A stretch of 64,000 nucleotides of DNA from JAADJA01 sp963840975 (GCA_963840975.1 CAWJBC010000015.1:1-64000), one strand, 5' to 3'. Positions 54,379 to 63,981 are shown, numbered from the stretch's first letter. Translations and numbers: made by a program. Notes: a model not told the origin generated them from the letters alone.

Positions 54379-55827
54379 CTACCTTTGCAAAGTAAGAGGC
54401 TTACCCATATAAAAGTCAATGACTGTAGAACGGAAAACAAAATCGTACTTTGCCTGAATTAGTTCAGAAAGTGCATTGTTGTATTCTTTTTTGGATGTGT
54501 TATACTCAACTGAATTGATCAGACCAACATCGAATTTTTGCTCGGCATAATTAAAAGATTCTTTGGTTGCATTTACTTTCTTATCTGCTGCCTTGTGTTT
54601 ATTAAAAGCTGCAACAGCATCATTATAAGCTTGCTGAATGATCTTATAAAGCGAATTTTTTTGTAGTTGTACATCAAGATTGGCATTTTCGACCCCTAAC
54701 TTGGCTTGTGCAACCGATGACCTGGCAGCCCATCCGTTAAATATAGGAATCCTGAGATTCAAAGCCAGCGATTCGTTAAGATTATCCTGCAACTGATCGC
54801 TCCACGACTTGGCGTTATAAGATTGGAATCCACTAACCAAGCCATATACCGGTACGGTCGGATTTGATGGATCATTGGTTTTCCAGTAACCGAATTCCTG
54901 TTCTGTTGTGTAAGGATCGCTTCCTATGACATTTGCTCCTGAATATCCTGAACCTAACGAACCACCCAGAGACAGAGATGGATAATATGCTCCTCTTGCT
55001 ATACTTAATGATTTTTCAGAACTCTCGAGTTTTACTTCAGCGCTTTTAATTTCAGGACGCGACTGCACTGCTACGCCAAAAATCTGATCGGGAGTCAGGA
55101 TTTGAGCCTGGTCCATTAAACCTAATTCCGGTTTTTCAATTTCAAAACCGGCGGTAGTAGGTAATTCCAGTAATTGCGTTAAATTCAGATAGGAAAGAGC
55201 AAGATTGTTTTCGGCTTCAACTACCGACAATTCTTCTGAAGCAAACTGGGCTTCTATTGTCAGGAGATCGCCTTTTGCCAGGGTTCCGGCTTCTACAAGT
55301 TTCTTTGTTCTTTCAACCTGCTGGCGTGTAATGTCAATCTGATTGTTTGCAATAGCAACATATTCCAAATAAAATAAGGTTTGCAAATAATAAGTTGCAA
55401 CATTGATAGAGATTTCGTCCTTGTAATAATCAGCATCATATTGCGCCGCTTGAAGGTTAAGCATGTTTCGCTTAATCATGTTTACCTGCTGTAGCCCACT
55501 GAATAAATTTAGATCACCCTGAAGGTAAAGGTTATTCGACCTTACACGGTCAGTAGCAAATTCATTGGTAAAGGGGTCAACACGCTGCCCCCAGTTATAA
55601 CCGTGGGAAGCATATCCATTTATATTGGGTAAAATACCAAGTTTGCTTTGCAGCAAAAGTTCATCCTGGTTATCTACTAAAAGATCCTGTTTTTTTACAT
55701 TGATGTTATGGTCGAGCGCATAGTTAATACACTCTTCCAGCGTCCAGACTTTGTTATCCTGGGCTTCAACATTTAAGAAAGCTGACACGAAAAAAAGTAA
55801 AATAAAAATGTTTAAACAGGACTTCAT
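54379..55827 (-). CDS. TolC-family outer-membrane efflux protein
   Basis: The 482-residue protein from the ATG at 55827 has a signal peptide (LNIFILLFFVSAFLNVEAQ). Two repeated OEP halves follow (WTLEECINYALDHNINVK...; SRPEIKSAEVKLESSEKSLSIARGAYYPSLSL...) with long amphipathic coiled-coil helices that form the periplasmic tunnel. It precedes the HlyD-type adaptor by 149 bp. Together they form the outer-membrane and periplasmic parts of an exporter whose pump gene lies elsewhere. Confidence 0.9.
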   Translation of the reverse strand: MKSCLNIFILLFFVSAFLNVEAQDNKVWTLEECINYALDHNINVKKQDLLVDNQDELLLQSKLGILPNINGYASHGYNWGQRVDPFTNEFATDRVRSNNLYLQGDLNLFSGLQQVNMIKRNMLNLQAAQYDADYYKDEISINVATYYLQTLFYLEYVAIANNQIDITRQQVERTKKLVEAGTLAKGDLLTIEAQFASEELSVVEAENNLALSYLNLTQLLELPTTAGFEIEKPELGLMDQAQILTPDQIFGVAVQSRPEIKSAEVKLESSEKSLSIARGAYYPSLSLGGSLGSGYSGANVIGSDPYTTEQEFGYWKTNDPSNPTVPVYGLVSGFQSYNAKSWSDQLQDNLNESLALNLRIPIFNGWAARSSVAQAKLGVENANLDVQLQKNSLYKIIQQAYNDAVAAFNKHKAADKKVNATKESFNYAEQKFDVGLINSVEYNTSKKEYNNALSELIQAKYDFVFRSTVIDFYMGKPLTLQR

Positions 55828-56078
55828 TTTATTACACAAAAAAACAATCACGAAATGCGACACGGCATTAGCCTTTTCTGATGACCTCATATATGCTTGA
55901 ATTAAATTTTATTTCAGATTATCTAAAAATATGCCATGGTTCTAAACCACTGAAAACTAAAATATCACCTTTATCAGAAGAATGAGTTTAAAATAAAGTT
56001 GTTCAATTAAATACACCGGCTGTTCGCAACTGAACAATTAAATCATTCTCCGGTTTTTATTTTCAAAAGTACTCTGAA

Positions 56079-56109
56079 TTTGAATACAAAGCTAAAAAGT
56101 CTAATTTTG
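56079..56109 (+). promoter_or_regulatory. Promoter of adenine deaminase
   Basis: TTTG (56079-56082) and TAATTTTG (56102-56109) are separated by 19 bp and match the Bacteroidota -33/-7 pattern. The start codon follows 22 bp after the -7 box. Confidence 0.65.
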
Positions 56110-56131
56110 TCTGATATCATTTCTCAGATTT

Positions 56132-57766
56132 ATGAACGCAACTTTCAGTCTTTCAGGTAAAATAGTAGATGTCGTTAATGAACGAATTTTTGAAGGAATT
56201 ATTGAGATCAACGATGGAAAGATCAAATCAATAACAGAGCAAAAGGTAAAATCGAGCCAATATATCCTTCCCGGTTTGATTGATGCCCACATCCATATTG
56301 AGAGCTCCATGCTCGTTCCTTCAGAGTTTGCAAGGTTAGCAGTAGTTCATGGCACTGTGGCTACTGTCTCTGACCCTCACGAAATTGCTAATGTGTTGGG
56401 TATCGAAGGTGTAAACTTCATGATTGAAAACGGAAAGCAAACACCTTTTAAATTTTACTTCGGGGCGCCCTCCTGCGTTCCTGCAACATCTTTCGAGTCC
56501 AGCGGTAATGTTTTTGGTGTTGAAGAAACGGAGCAATTGCTTGCGATGGAAGAAGTAAAATACCTTTCTGAAATGATGAATTTCCCGGGTGTTATCCATC
56601 AGCAGCCGGATGTTATAGCCAAACTGAATGTCGCCCGTAAGCACAATAAGCCTGTTGATGGTCATGCTCCGGGACTAACAGGCGAAGATGTCATGAAATA
56701 CATTGAAGCAGGAATTTCGACCGATCATGAATGTTTTACGATGGAAGAAGCAATTGAAAAAATCAGGTACGGGATGAAAATACAGATCAGGGAGGGAAGT
56801 GCGGCGAAAAATTTCGACGAACTGATTGGATTGATTCTTATCCATCCCGACAAAATAATGCTTTGCTCTGATGACAAACACCCTGACGATCTACTGGAGG
56901 GACATATTAATTTGTTGGTTAAAAAAGCCATTCATTTGGGTTTCGATCCGATAAAAGTGATAAGAACTTGCACTTACAACCCTGTAAAACATTACAACCT
57001 GGATGTCGGGCTTTTACAAACCGGGGATCCAGCAGATTTCACCATAATTGACAGTTTTGAAAGCTTCAATGTGCTATCAACTTATATCAATGGACAATTG
57101 GTTGCTGAGAATGGGAAAAACTTAATTCAGAAGGTAAAAGTAACTCCTTTGAATAGTTTTTTTGCTACCCCGATTTCAATGGATGAAATCAAAGTTAAAG
57201 TGGAAGGCAGCCAGATAAAAGTGATACATGCCATAGATGGTCAGCTTGTCACAAAAAAACTATTGGTTGATGTAAAATCTGAAAACGGTTGGGCTATTTC
57301 CGATTTACAGAATGATATTCTTAAAATCATAATTTTGAACAGGTACGCAAAGGCATTACCAGCAGTGGGTTTTATCAAAGGTTTTGGATTGAAAAAAGGT
57401 GCCATCGCTTCTACAGTTGCCCACGACAGTCACAACATCATCGCCATTGGAACCAACGATGCAGACCTGGTTAAAGCAATTAATTTATTAATCCAATCGA
57501 AAGGAGGAATTTCGACTGTTGATTTAAATCAAACCACACATCTTCCATTACCGGTTGCAGGCATCATGTCAGATGAAGAAGGGATAAAAGTTGCTGCTCA
57601 TTATAAGCTCCTGAACTCGGAGGCGAAACGACTGGGAGCAAGCCTGCACTCGCCCTTTATGACGCTGTCGTTCATGGCGCTGCTCGTTATCCCTGAATTA
57701 AAACTGAGTGATAAAGGTTTATTCGATGGCAACAAGTTTGAATTGGTTTCGCTCTTCGAAAATTAA
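56132..57766 (+). CDS. ade: Adenine deaminase
   Basis: The 544-residue amidohydrolase has the metal motif LPGLIDAHIHIESS, then DPHEIANVLG, PVDGHAPGLTG, STDHECFT and CSDDKHPDDL, the ligand set of bacterial Ade. A C-terminal domain carries HDSHNIIAIGTNDADL. It converts adenine to hypoxanthine and ammonia in purine salvage. The gene has a well-formed promoter of its own and is followed by an ArsR-family regulator. Confidence 0.95.
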   Translation: MNATFSLSGKIVDVVNERIFEGIIEINDGKIKSITEQKVKSSQYILPGLIDAHIHIESSMLVPSEFARLAVVHGTVATVSDPHEIANVLGIEGVNFMIENGKQTPFKFYFGAPSCVPATSFESSGNVFGVEETEQLLAMEEVKYLSEMMNFPGVIHQQPDVIAKLNVARKHNKPVDGHAPGLTGEDVMKYIEAGISTDHECFTMEEAIEKIRYGMKIQIREGSAAKNFDELIGLILIHPDKIMLCSDDKHPDDLLEGHINLLVKKAIHLGFDPIKVIRTCTYNPVKHYNLDVGLLQTGDPADFTIIDSFESFNVLSTYINGQLVAENGKNLIQKVKVTPLNSFFATPISMDEIKVKVEGSQIKVIHAIDGQLVTKKLLVDVKSENGWAISDLQNDILKIIILNRYAKALPAVGFIKGFGLKKGAIASTVAHDSHNIIAIGTNDADLVKAINLLIQSKGGISTVDLNQTTHLPLPVAGIMSDEEGIKVAAHYKLLNSEAKRLGASLHSPFMTLSFMALLVIPELKLSDKGLFDGNKFELVSLFEN

Positions 57767-57839
57767 AAATATTTCTAAACATCTATATATTTATTTCTCT
57801 AAACTATTTTATCTATTTTTGCAAAAAACAATAAATATT

Positions 57840-58139
57840 ATGGCAAAACTCGTTCTCGATGTCACCAAACTTGAAATGGCAGCAAGCAAGCTCAGGGCCA
57901 TTGCTCATCCGATGCGTATCGCAATCATTGACCTTTTAAATGACAAAGGCAAACTAAATGTAACTGAAATCTATAGTCACCTTGATATCGAACAGGCGGC
58001 AGCCTCGCATCATCTTAACATTCTGAAGAATAAAGGCGTCCTTTCATCCAGAAGGCAGGGCAAAAAAATCTACTACTCGCTTAAAAATGTTACGCTCACT
58101 GAAATCATTGAGTGTATCAATAAATGTAACGAAGAGTAA
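57840..58139 (+). CDS. ArsR-family winged-helix transcription regulator
   Basis: The 99-residue protein from the ATG at 57840 has the ArsR fold: AHPMRIAIIDLLNDKGKLNVTEIY, recognition helix QAAASHHLNILKNKGVLSSRR, and the wing GKKIYYSLK. No classical metal-binding ELCVCDL motif is present, so it may sense something other than metals or act as a redox or non-metal ArsR protein. A -7 box TATTTTTG (57814-57821) precedes the start by 18 bp, indicating its own promoter although it follows ade. Confidence 0.88.
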   Translation: MAKLVLDVTKLEMAASKLRAIAHPMRIAIIDLLNDKGKLNVTEIYSHLDIEQAAASHHLNILKNKGVLSSRRQGKKIYYSLKNVTLTEIIECINKCNEE

Positions 58140-58247
58140 ACCGGAATTTTCCAGGCAAAATTCGTTTGAGGTTCGGAAATTGAATGGGGGATGAATTATT
58201 TTATTGTTCAGTTGATACTGAACCATTTAAGCCCGCCTGATTATCAA

Positions 58248-59012
58248 TTATCGTCTCACAGCATTTTGTGCAAGGAAAACAAAATCCTTTACCTCTAATT
58301 GTTCTGCACGCAAACGAAGCAGTGTCGAAATTCTTTCCGATTCGTTAAATGAAAAATTGTTGAGCGAATTTCTTAATGTTTTACGCCTTTGATTAAAACC
58401 TGATTTAACGATTGCGATAAACATTGATTCATCACAATCAAGTTTTTCTATGTTATTCCGCTTAATCCTGATAACTGCTGATTTCACCTTTGGCGGAGGG
58501 ATAAAAACATTTTCATTCACAGTAAATAAATATTCAATATCAAAATAAGCCTGAACCAGCACACTTGGAATACCATATTTTTTATTACCGGGTATTGAAC
58601 TTATCCTTTCTGCCACTTCCTTCTGGAACATGCCGATAACTTCTGTAATTTTGTTCCTGTTTTCAATAATCCGGAATAAAATCTGGCTCGAAATGTTATA
58701 CGGAAAATTTCCTATTACCGAGAATTTTTCGTCAAAGAGGTTGTCCAAATCCATTTTCAGAAAATCGGCTTGAATGAATTTATTTGAATACTCCGGAAAC
58801 CTGAGCTTCAGATATTCAATGGCTTCCCTGTCAATTTCGACTGCGAGGTAATTTATTTTTTGAGATTGGATCAAATGCCGGGTGAGCACTCCCGTTCCGG
58901 GACCAATTTCCAGCAGATTGCAGGTTTCCGTCGAAAGAAAACCGACTATTTTCCTGGCTATATTATCATCATTCAGAAAATGCTGACCCAAATGCTTTTT
59001 TGGCTGAACCAT
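58248..59012 (-). CDS. rsmA: 16S rRNA (adenine1518/1519-N6)-dimethyltransferase
   Basis: The 254-residue methyltransferase has KHLGQHFLND at the start, the SAM motif EIGPGTGVLT, acidic VEIDREAI, QADFLKMD and the catalytic NFPYNIS (NLPY-type) motif, then FIPPPKVKSAVIRI. It dimethylates A1518 and A1519 of 16S rRNA during 30S maturation. It is 9 bp downstream of the TPR gene and likely co-transcribed with it. Confidence 0.95.
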   Translation of the reverse strand: MVQPKKHLGQHFLNDDNIARKIVGFLSTETCNLLEIGPGTGVLTRHLIQSQKINYLAVEIDREAIEYLKLRFPEYSNKFIQADFLKMDLDNLFDEKFSVIGNFPYNISSQILFRIIENRNKITEVIGMFQKEVAERISSIPGNKKYGIPSVLVQAYFDIEYLFTVNENVFIPPPKVKSAVIRIKRNNIEKLDCDESMFIAIVKSGFNQRRKTLRNSLNNFSFNESERISTLLRLRAEQLEVKDFVFLAQNAVRR

Positions 59013-59021
59013 TACAAAAGT

Positions 59022-60914
59022 TTATGTTCCCTCAGGAATAAAATCGCCTCTCAAACTTCTGAACCGTTTCCGTGCTTCCACCGTGAAAAGACTTCCCGGA
59101 TAGTCTTCCAATAATTGCTCATACAATTGCATGGCTTTTTCTTTATTGTTAAAATGGTTTTCGTTCAAATCTGCCAGCAGAAACAAAGCGTTATCAGCCG
59201 TTATATCATAGGAGAAATCATTGACAATCTTTTCCAGGTATTCTGAAGCTTTTTCAAAGTTGCGCTCTTTCATCATGATTTCAGCCTTTTTGAGCCATAC
59301 TTCATCAAAAATCGGCTGAAACCCGGAAAGTCCGAAGATGGAATCAAGCGTAAGCAATGCGAGTTCATCCTTATTGCGGTAGAGAAGCAGATCTGCATGA
59401 GCATATAAAGCCAAAGCCGCATAGGATGAATCCATATCCATGTTATCACTGATGAGTACCGATAATTGTAATGCATCATTTGCAATGAGCTTTGAGGTGG
59501 CAGCTTTTAACACATCAAGCTGTGCTTTTGCCCATTGGAATTCTCCGATATAAAAGGAAAGTTTGGCATTCTTGAATTTTGCCATGTGTCCTACAGGGTC
59601 ATTTTTGAATGCTTTTTCCACCTGACCGTAAAGAAGTTTTGCTTCCCAAACATCACCGGTAAATAATAAGACATCAGCCAGTTCAATTTTACTCTCGGCA
59701 ATAAAAACAGGATTGGCATTGGTGATTTCAATTGCTTTATACAGCATGGCAATCGCCTCTTCCGTTTTGTCTAAATAGAATGCCTGAAGGTGCGCCAGGT
59801 ACCTCATCACTCCAATGGTATAGTTGTTCTGACCATACTCTTCAAGCGTAGAAATATAGTCTGATTCCAACTGAAGCAAATCGGAGGTGGTATAATCATA
59901 CGAATCGGTTATTTTAAGGTAACGGGAAGTAAGTAAACCGATCCTTGCATTTACATAAATAGGATTATTTTTACCTTTTTTCAGGATATAATTGTAAGCT
60001 TCAATAGCAACATCATAACTTTGATTCGACAGACACAAACCTGCAAGATCATAAATGCGGTCGCCCTCTTCACCCAACCTTCGGTCAATTGATTTTGCCT
60101 GACTTAGAGCCTGTTCAAAATCCTTTTCCTGGATCGAAAGCCATAAAAGCATTTCGGAGTAAAATACCTTATCGGGATACTTCTGAATGCGTTTGAGCAA
60201 AGATTTCCTGAGCATTTCTGCGGTAGTACCTTCACTATCATTTGCCAATACGCTTTGAAGTTTGGTTTGAACGATTGAACTGTTTTGAAAATTATAATCC
60301 AGATAATTCAGGTATTCATCTATCATCAAGGCATAGTTTCCCATCTGGTTATAAAGATCACCCAGTTCAAGATAAAACGGATAATCGCGAATGATTTCAC
60401 TGCCTCTTCTGTAAGCCGCCACTGCATAATCAACCTGCCCGCGAATAATGAAGGAGTTGGCTGCTTCTGTCACTTGGTACAGATCGGGTTTGATCAATTT
60501 GATCGTTTCATCAAATTGCTTATTCGCCTTGCTTATATCTCCCGACTCAGTATAAACATAACCCAAATCAACCTGAAATTTTATCCTGTCGGGAAATTCC
60601 TTAATTTGCGACCGGACCATTTTTTCGGCAGTTTTATAATCTTTCAGCTCTATCAGACAATATAAGTAATAGGTATAATTAATATTGTTTCCGTCTTTTT
60701 TGAATAACTTTTCATAAAGGATCACTGCCTTATCATATTCCTTCTTTTGAAAGAACTGAGCAGCAAGCTGTTCATCGCTTTCTGCTTTGGGCTTTTGAGG
60801 TTGTCCGGGTTTAGGTGGATGAATTTCGACCGGTTTCAGGATAACATCGTTTTGCGAAAAACTGATGGACGAGAGTATTAAAAAGAAAACAATATAAAGA
60901 AACCGTTTTACCAT
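59022..60914 (-). CDS. Secreted/periplasmic tetratricopeptide-repeat protein
   Basis: The 630-residue protein has a signal peptide (FLYIVFFLILSSISFS) and many TPR-like helices across its length (QFFQKKEYDKAVILYEKLFK; FPDRIKFQVDLGYVYTESGD; ADNALFLLADLNENHFNNKEK). The last repeats resemble the BamD/YbgF-type outer-membrane TPR arrangement. It probably acts as a periplasmic scaffold; no catalytic motif is seen. It is followed by rsmA and preceded by serS. Confidence 0.82.
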   Translation of the reverse strand: MVKRFLYIVFFLILSSISFSQNDVILKPVEIHPPKPGQPQKPKAESDEQLAAQFFQKKEYDKAVILYEKLFKKDGNNINYTYYLYCLIELKDYKTAEKMVRSQIKEFPDRIKFQVDLGYVYTESGDISKANKQFDETIKLIKPDLYQVTEAANSFIIRGQVDYAVAAYRRGSEIIRDYPFYLELGDLYNQMGNYALMIDEYLNYLDYNFQNSSIVQTKLQSVLANDSEGTTAEMLRKSLLKRIQKYPDKVFYSEMLLWLSIQEKDFEQALSQAKSIDRRLGEEGDRIYDLAGLCLSNQSYDVAIEAYNYILKKGKNNPIYVNARIGLLTSRYLKITDSYDYTTSDLLQLESDYISTLEEYGQNNYTIGVMRYLAHLQAFYLDKTEEAIAMLYKAIEITNANPVFIAESKIELADVLLFTGDVWEAKLLYGQVEKAFKNDPVGHMAKFKNAKLSFYIGEFQWAKAQLDVLKAATSKLIANDALQLSVLISDNMDMDSSYAALALYAHADLLLYRNKDELALLTLDSIFGLSGFQPIFDEVWLKKAEIMMKERNFEKASEYLEKIVNDFSYDITADNALFLLADLNENHFNNKEKAMQLYEQLLEDYPGSLFTVEARKRFRSLRGDFIPEGT

Positions 60915-61021
60915 TTTATCATTTCAGTTTGAACGGTAAAATCCTACCTGGTATTTTCCGTGTTAAATAATAAACAACTCACAAGACAAACAGTTGTATT
61001 TCCGGTCATAATTTCATCAAT

Positions 61022-62293
61022 TTAATTAATCTTTTCAAAACCCGTGTAGGGAACAAGCGCATTTGGTATTAAAATTCCGTCAGGTGTCTGGTTGTTTTCG
61101 AGTAAAGCGGCAACGATGCGGGGCAACGCAAGTGCGCTTCCATTCAAAGTATGAGCCAGTTTGGTTTTGCCATCTGTATCTTTGAATCTGAGTTTCATCC
61201 GGTTTGACTGAAAGTTTTCAAAATTTGAAACAGAGCTAACTTCCAGCCATCTTTTTTGTGCTGCTGAGTAAACTTCGAAATCATAAGTAAGTGCGGAAGT
61301 AAAACTCATATCACCTCCACAAAGTTTCAAAATGCGAAAGGGCAATTCGAGTGCCCGGATGAGTGAAGCGACATGATCTTTCATTTGTTCCAGTGTTTCG
61401 TAGGATTTATCGGGATGCTGAAGCTGAACAATTTCAACTTTATCAAACTGGTGAAGCCTGTTCAATCCCCTGACATCCTTTCCATACGAACCGGCTTCTC
61501 TTCTGAAACATTGCGAATAGGCAACATTTTTAACCGGAAAATCTTCCGCTTTCAAAATCACGTTCCTGTAAATATTTGTAACCGGTACTTCCGCAGTAGG
61601 AATCAGGTAGAAATTATCCAGCCCGACATGATACATTTGTCCATCTTTATCAGGTAATTGCCCGGTTCCATAACCCGATTCCTCGTTGACCATCAGCGGG
61701 GGTTGAATTTCGAGGTAGCCCGATTCAAGCGCTCTGTCAAGAAAGAAATTGATCAACCCTCTTTGCAGCCTTGCGCCTTTACCTTTATAAAAAGGAAAAC
61801 CCGCGCCTGTAACCTTGCTTCCCAGATCAAAATCAATAATGTCATATTTGGTAGCCAGCTCCCAATGCGGCAATGCATTAGAATCGAGTTCAGGCATAAT
61901 TCCTTCAGAGAGAACCATTTCATTGTCCTCTGCTGATCTTCCTTTAGGTACTGATACATGGGGCAGGTTCGGAAGCTGGACCAGCAAGGCATTCATTTCA
62001 CCTTCTTTTTGGTCAAGTTGTTCACTTAATTCCTTCGACAAATTCCTTAATTCCGTTGACCGGGCTTTCATTGCCTCAGCATCTTCTGTTTTTCCCTGTT
62101 TGTATAAAGCGCCGATTTCTTTTGCTGATTTATTGGATTCAGCCAAAATATCATCCAATTGTTTTTGGATCTTTCTCCTGGTCTCATCAATGGAGACAAT
62201 TGCATAAATGGTATCTGTTCCTTTGAAGTTTTTGACGGAAAGTCTTTCAATAACCTCCTCTTTATTTTCCCTGATATAATTTATTTGTAACAT
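61022..62293 (-). CDS. serS: Serine-tRNA ligase
   Basis: The 423-residue class II synthetase from the ATG at 62293 has the N-terminal coiled-coil tRNA-binding arm (~30-105), motif 2 FRREAGSYGKDVRGLNRLHQF and motif 3 near HTLNGSALALPRIVAALLE. It charges tRNA-Ser, one of which is encoded in this window. A -7 box TACTTTTG lies on the minus strand at 62313-62320, 19 bp upstream. An in-frame upstream ATG at 62419 is rejected because the extension is not conserved-looking and spans the promoter box. Confidence 0.95.
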   Translation of the reverse strand: MLQINYIRENKEEVIERLSVKNFKGTDTIYAIVSIDETRRKIQKQLDDILAESNKSAKEIGALYKQGKTEDAEAMKARSTELRNLSKELSEQLDQKEGEMNALLVQLPNLPHVSVPKGRSAEDNEMVLSEGIMPELDSNALPHWELATKYDIIDFDLGSKVTGAGFPFYKGKGARLQRGLINFFLDRALESGYLEIQPPLMVNEESGYGTGQLPDKDGQMYHVGLDNFYLIPTAEVPVTNIYRNVILKAEDFPVKNVAYSQCFRREAGSYGKDVRGLNRLHQFDKVEIVQLQHPDKSYETLEQMKDHVASLIRALELPFRILKLCGGDMSFTSALTYDFEVYSAAQKRWLEVSSVSNFENFQSNRMKLRFKDTDGKTKLAHTLNGSALALPRIVAALLENNQTPDGILIPNALVPYTGFEKIN

Positions 62294-62407
62294 GAATGGA
62301 TCAATTTGAAGGCAAAAGTATTCTTTTAAACTCAATTTAAAAAAGTGAACTGAATCATATCCGCGAAGATGGAATTTTATGAATAAAGGTAACATTAACC
62401 CCGACCC

Positions 62408-62441
62408 ATAGAAATACAAATGCCGGCTAAATTGCCGGCAT
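62408..62441 (-). terminator. Hairpin terminator of the rplU-rpmA operon
   Basis: A perfect 8-bp GC-rich stem (ATGCCGGC / GCCGGCAT, loop of 6) is followed on the minus strand by TTTGTATTTC. It lies 65 bp past the rpmA stop and before the serS promoter. Confidence 0.6.
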
Positions 62442-62506
62442 CCTCTATTTTTTTAACCTGGTCTTCCGCAAAAAAGACAGGACTGCTGTGCAAACTCTAA
62501 AAATGG

Positions 62507-62782
62507 CTAATTAACCATTTCCTTTGATTCAAGCGGCACAATACTGACATAGGACTTATCATCCCTTCTTTTTCTAAATTCAACTGTTCCATCAATCAGT
62601 GCGAACAGGGTATGGTCCTTACCAATATCAACATTTTCACCCGGGTAATGTTTGGTTCCACGCTGCCTGATAATAATGTTACCAGCCTTGGCAAATTGTC
62701 CGCCGTAAATCTTAACGCCTAATCGTTTGCTGTGCGATTCTCTTCCGTTTCTTGAACTTCCGACTCCTTTTTTATGTGCCAT
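62507..62782 (-). CDS. rpmA: Large-subunit ribosomal protein bL27
   Basis: The 91-residue protein begins MAHKKGVGSSRNGRESHSKRLG, the canonical bL27 N-terminus that reaches the peptidyl-transferase centre, and contains IRQRGTKHYPGENV. It follows rplU by 35 bp in an operon, as in most bacteria. No cleavable N-terminal extension of the Firmicutes type is present. Confidence 0.97.
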   Translation of the reverse strand: MAHKKGVGSSRNGRESHSKRLGVKIYGGQFAKAGNIIIRQRGTKHYPGENVDIGKDHTLFALIDGTVEFRKRRDDKSYVSIVPLESKEMVN

Positions 62783-62817
62783 GGTTTATTGTATTAATTA
62801 TAATTTACAAATGAGTT

Positions 62818-63336
62818 TTATTCTTCACTTTTCCCTTCAACTTCCAATGCAGGGGTTTCAGGTGTATTCAATATGCTTTTGGGTTCTTCGGCAACGTTTT
62901 CTACAACAGTTTTTTCAGTTTTTGGTGCTGATTTGGTTTTCTTAACAACTTCTTTATCGGCGGTGGTTTCTTTCTTCACTTCTTTCTTCACCTTTTCCTT
63001 TTTAGCAGTTGCCGGTTGTTTTCCGTCAGTCAAAATATCTTCGATCAATACTTTGCTAAGATATTGTCTGTGTCCGTTTTGTTTCTGATAGCCTTTTCTT
63101 CTTTTTTTGTGAAAAACGATCACCTTGTCTCCTCTTAAGTGCTCAACAATCTTGGCTTGTATCATGGCTCCATTCACGGTTGGAGTACCAACAGTGACTT
63201 GTCCATTCTGGTCCAATAAAAGAACCTGATCAAAATTTACAGCAGTATCCTTTTCACCTTCGAGAAGGTGCACAAATATCTCCTGATTTTTCTCCACTTT
63301 AAATTGCTGACCTGCTATCTCAACTATTGCGTACAT
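62818..63336 (-). CDS. rplU: Large-subunit ribosomal protein bL21 with long acidic/basic tail
   Basis: The 172-residue protein from the ATG at 63336 has the bL21 fold in residues 1-~103 (MYAIVEIAGQQFKVEKNQEI, KRRKGYQKQNGHRQYLSKVLI). It then carries a ~70-residue low-complexity tail of Lys, Glu, Thr and Val that ordinary bL21 lacks. Tailed bL21 is known in Bacteroidota; the tail is presumably disordered on the ribosome surface. An upstream in-frame ATG at 63417 lies within the promoter and is rejected. Confidence 0.96.
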   Translation of the reverse strand: MYAIVEIAGQQFKVEKNQEIFVHLLEGEKDTAVNFDQVLLLDQNGQVTVGTPTVNGAMIQAKIVEHLRGDKVIVFHKKRRKGYQKQNGHRQYLSKVLIEDILTDGKQPATAKKEKVKKEVKKETTADKEVVKKTKSAPKTEKTVVENVAEEPKSILNTPETPALEVEGKSEE

Positions 63337-63375
63337 TTTTTCTAGTATTAACTTTTTGTAAAAAAAATTGGAGTG

Positions 63376-63405
63376 CAAAATTAGAAAAAAAATTAATTCT
63401 GCAAA
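63376..63405 (-). promoter_or_regulatory. Promoter of rplU-rpmA
   Basis: On the minus strand, TTTG (63405-63402) and TAATTTTG (63383-63376) are separated by 18 bp, an excellent fit to the Bacteroidota -33/-7 consensus. The start codon is 40 bp downstream. Confidence 0.75.
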
Positions 63406-63471
63406 TGTTTTTTTCATTTAATATCTAAAACGCCCATAAAGTGTCTGTAATAAAAGGTTGTTGGTAGGCAA

Positions 63472-63981
63472 TTAAAGTTTATCCCTGAGCTTTTCTTCGG
63501 ATAAAATGGAAGACAAAATACGAATAGAAACCTGGGCGCCATATTCGTTCAGCTTATTTTCAATATCACTTTTTTTGGTTGCCCTGTCTGTTTGACTATG
63601 GATGAGGCCGGTGATTTCTTTATACTGTGAGACCTTCAATTCATCCTCCAGGGCAGATATGATTGCTGTTAATGGAACTGATACAGCAACCGTTTGATCT
63701 TTGGAGGGCAACCCTTCTGATTTTAATTCTTCAACCGCTGCCAGGATGATCTCGCGCCCTAACCTTTTGATTGTTTCTATTTGAGATACTTTTCCGGAAG
63801 TATCCCTAAGCGACCAGCTTGAATAATCAATTTCAATTTTTGAGAGTTGCTTCACTTTCTGATCATCGTCGCCAAAGATTCTAGAAAAAAGCATGACAGT
63901 ATATTGCTTCCATGATTGGAAATCAAATCCCTTTTCATCCAGTTTCAGTAATTGTTCTTCCAAAAGTTTAATCTCTCTCAT
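63472..63981 (-). CDS. Small helical protein of unknown function
   Basis: The 169-residue protein, from the ATG at 63981 (a TTG at 63996 would add five residues), appears all-helical. It starts with a charged helix (IKLLEEQLLKLDEKGFDFQSWKQY) and contains EIILAAVEELKSEG and a polar C-terminal helix (IRILSSILSEEKL). No signal peptide, membrane helix or known motif is visible. It is separated from rplU by 135 bp that include the rplU promoter. I do not recognise a family. Confidence 0.65.
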   Translation of the reverse strand: MREIKLLEEQLLKLDEKGFDFQSWKQYTVMLFSRIFGDDDQKVKQLSKIEIDYSSWSLRDTSGKVSQIETIKRLGREIILAAVEELKSEGLPSKDQTVAVSVPLTAIISALEDELKVSQYKEITGLIHSQTDRATKKSDIENKLNEYGAQVSIRILSSILSEEKLRDKL

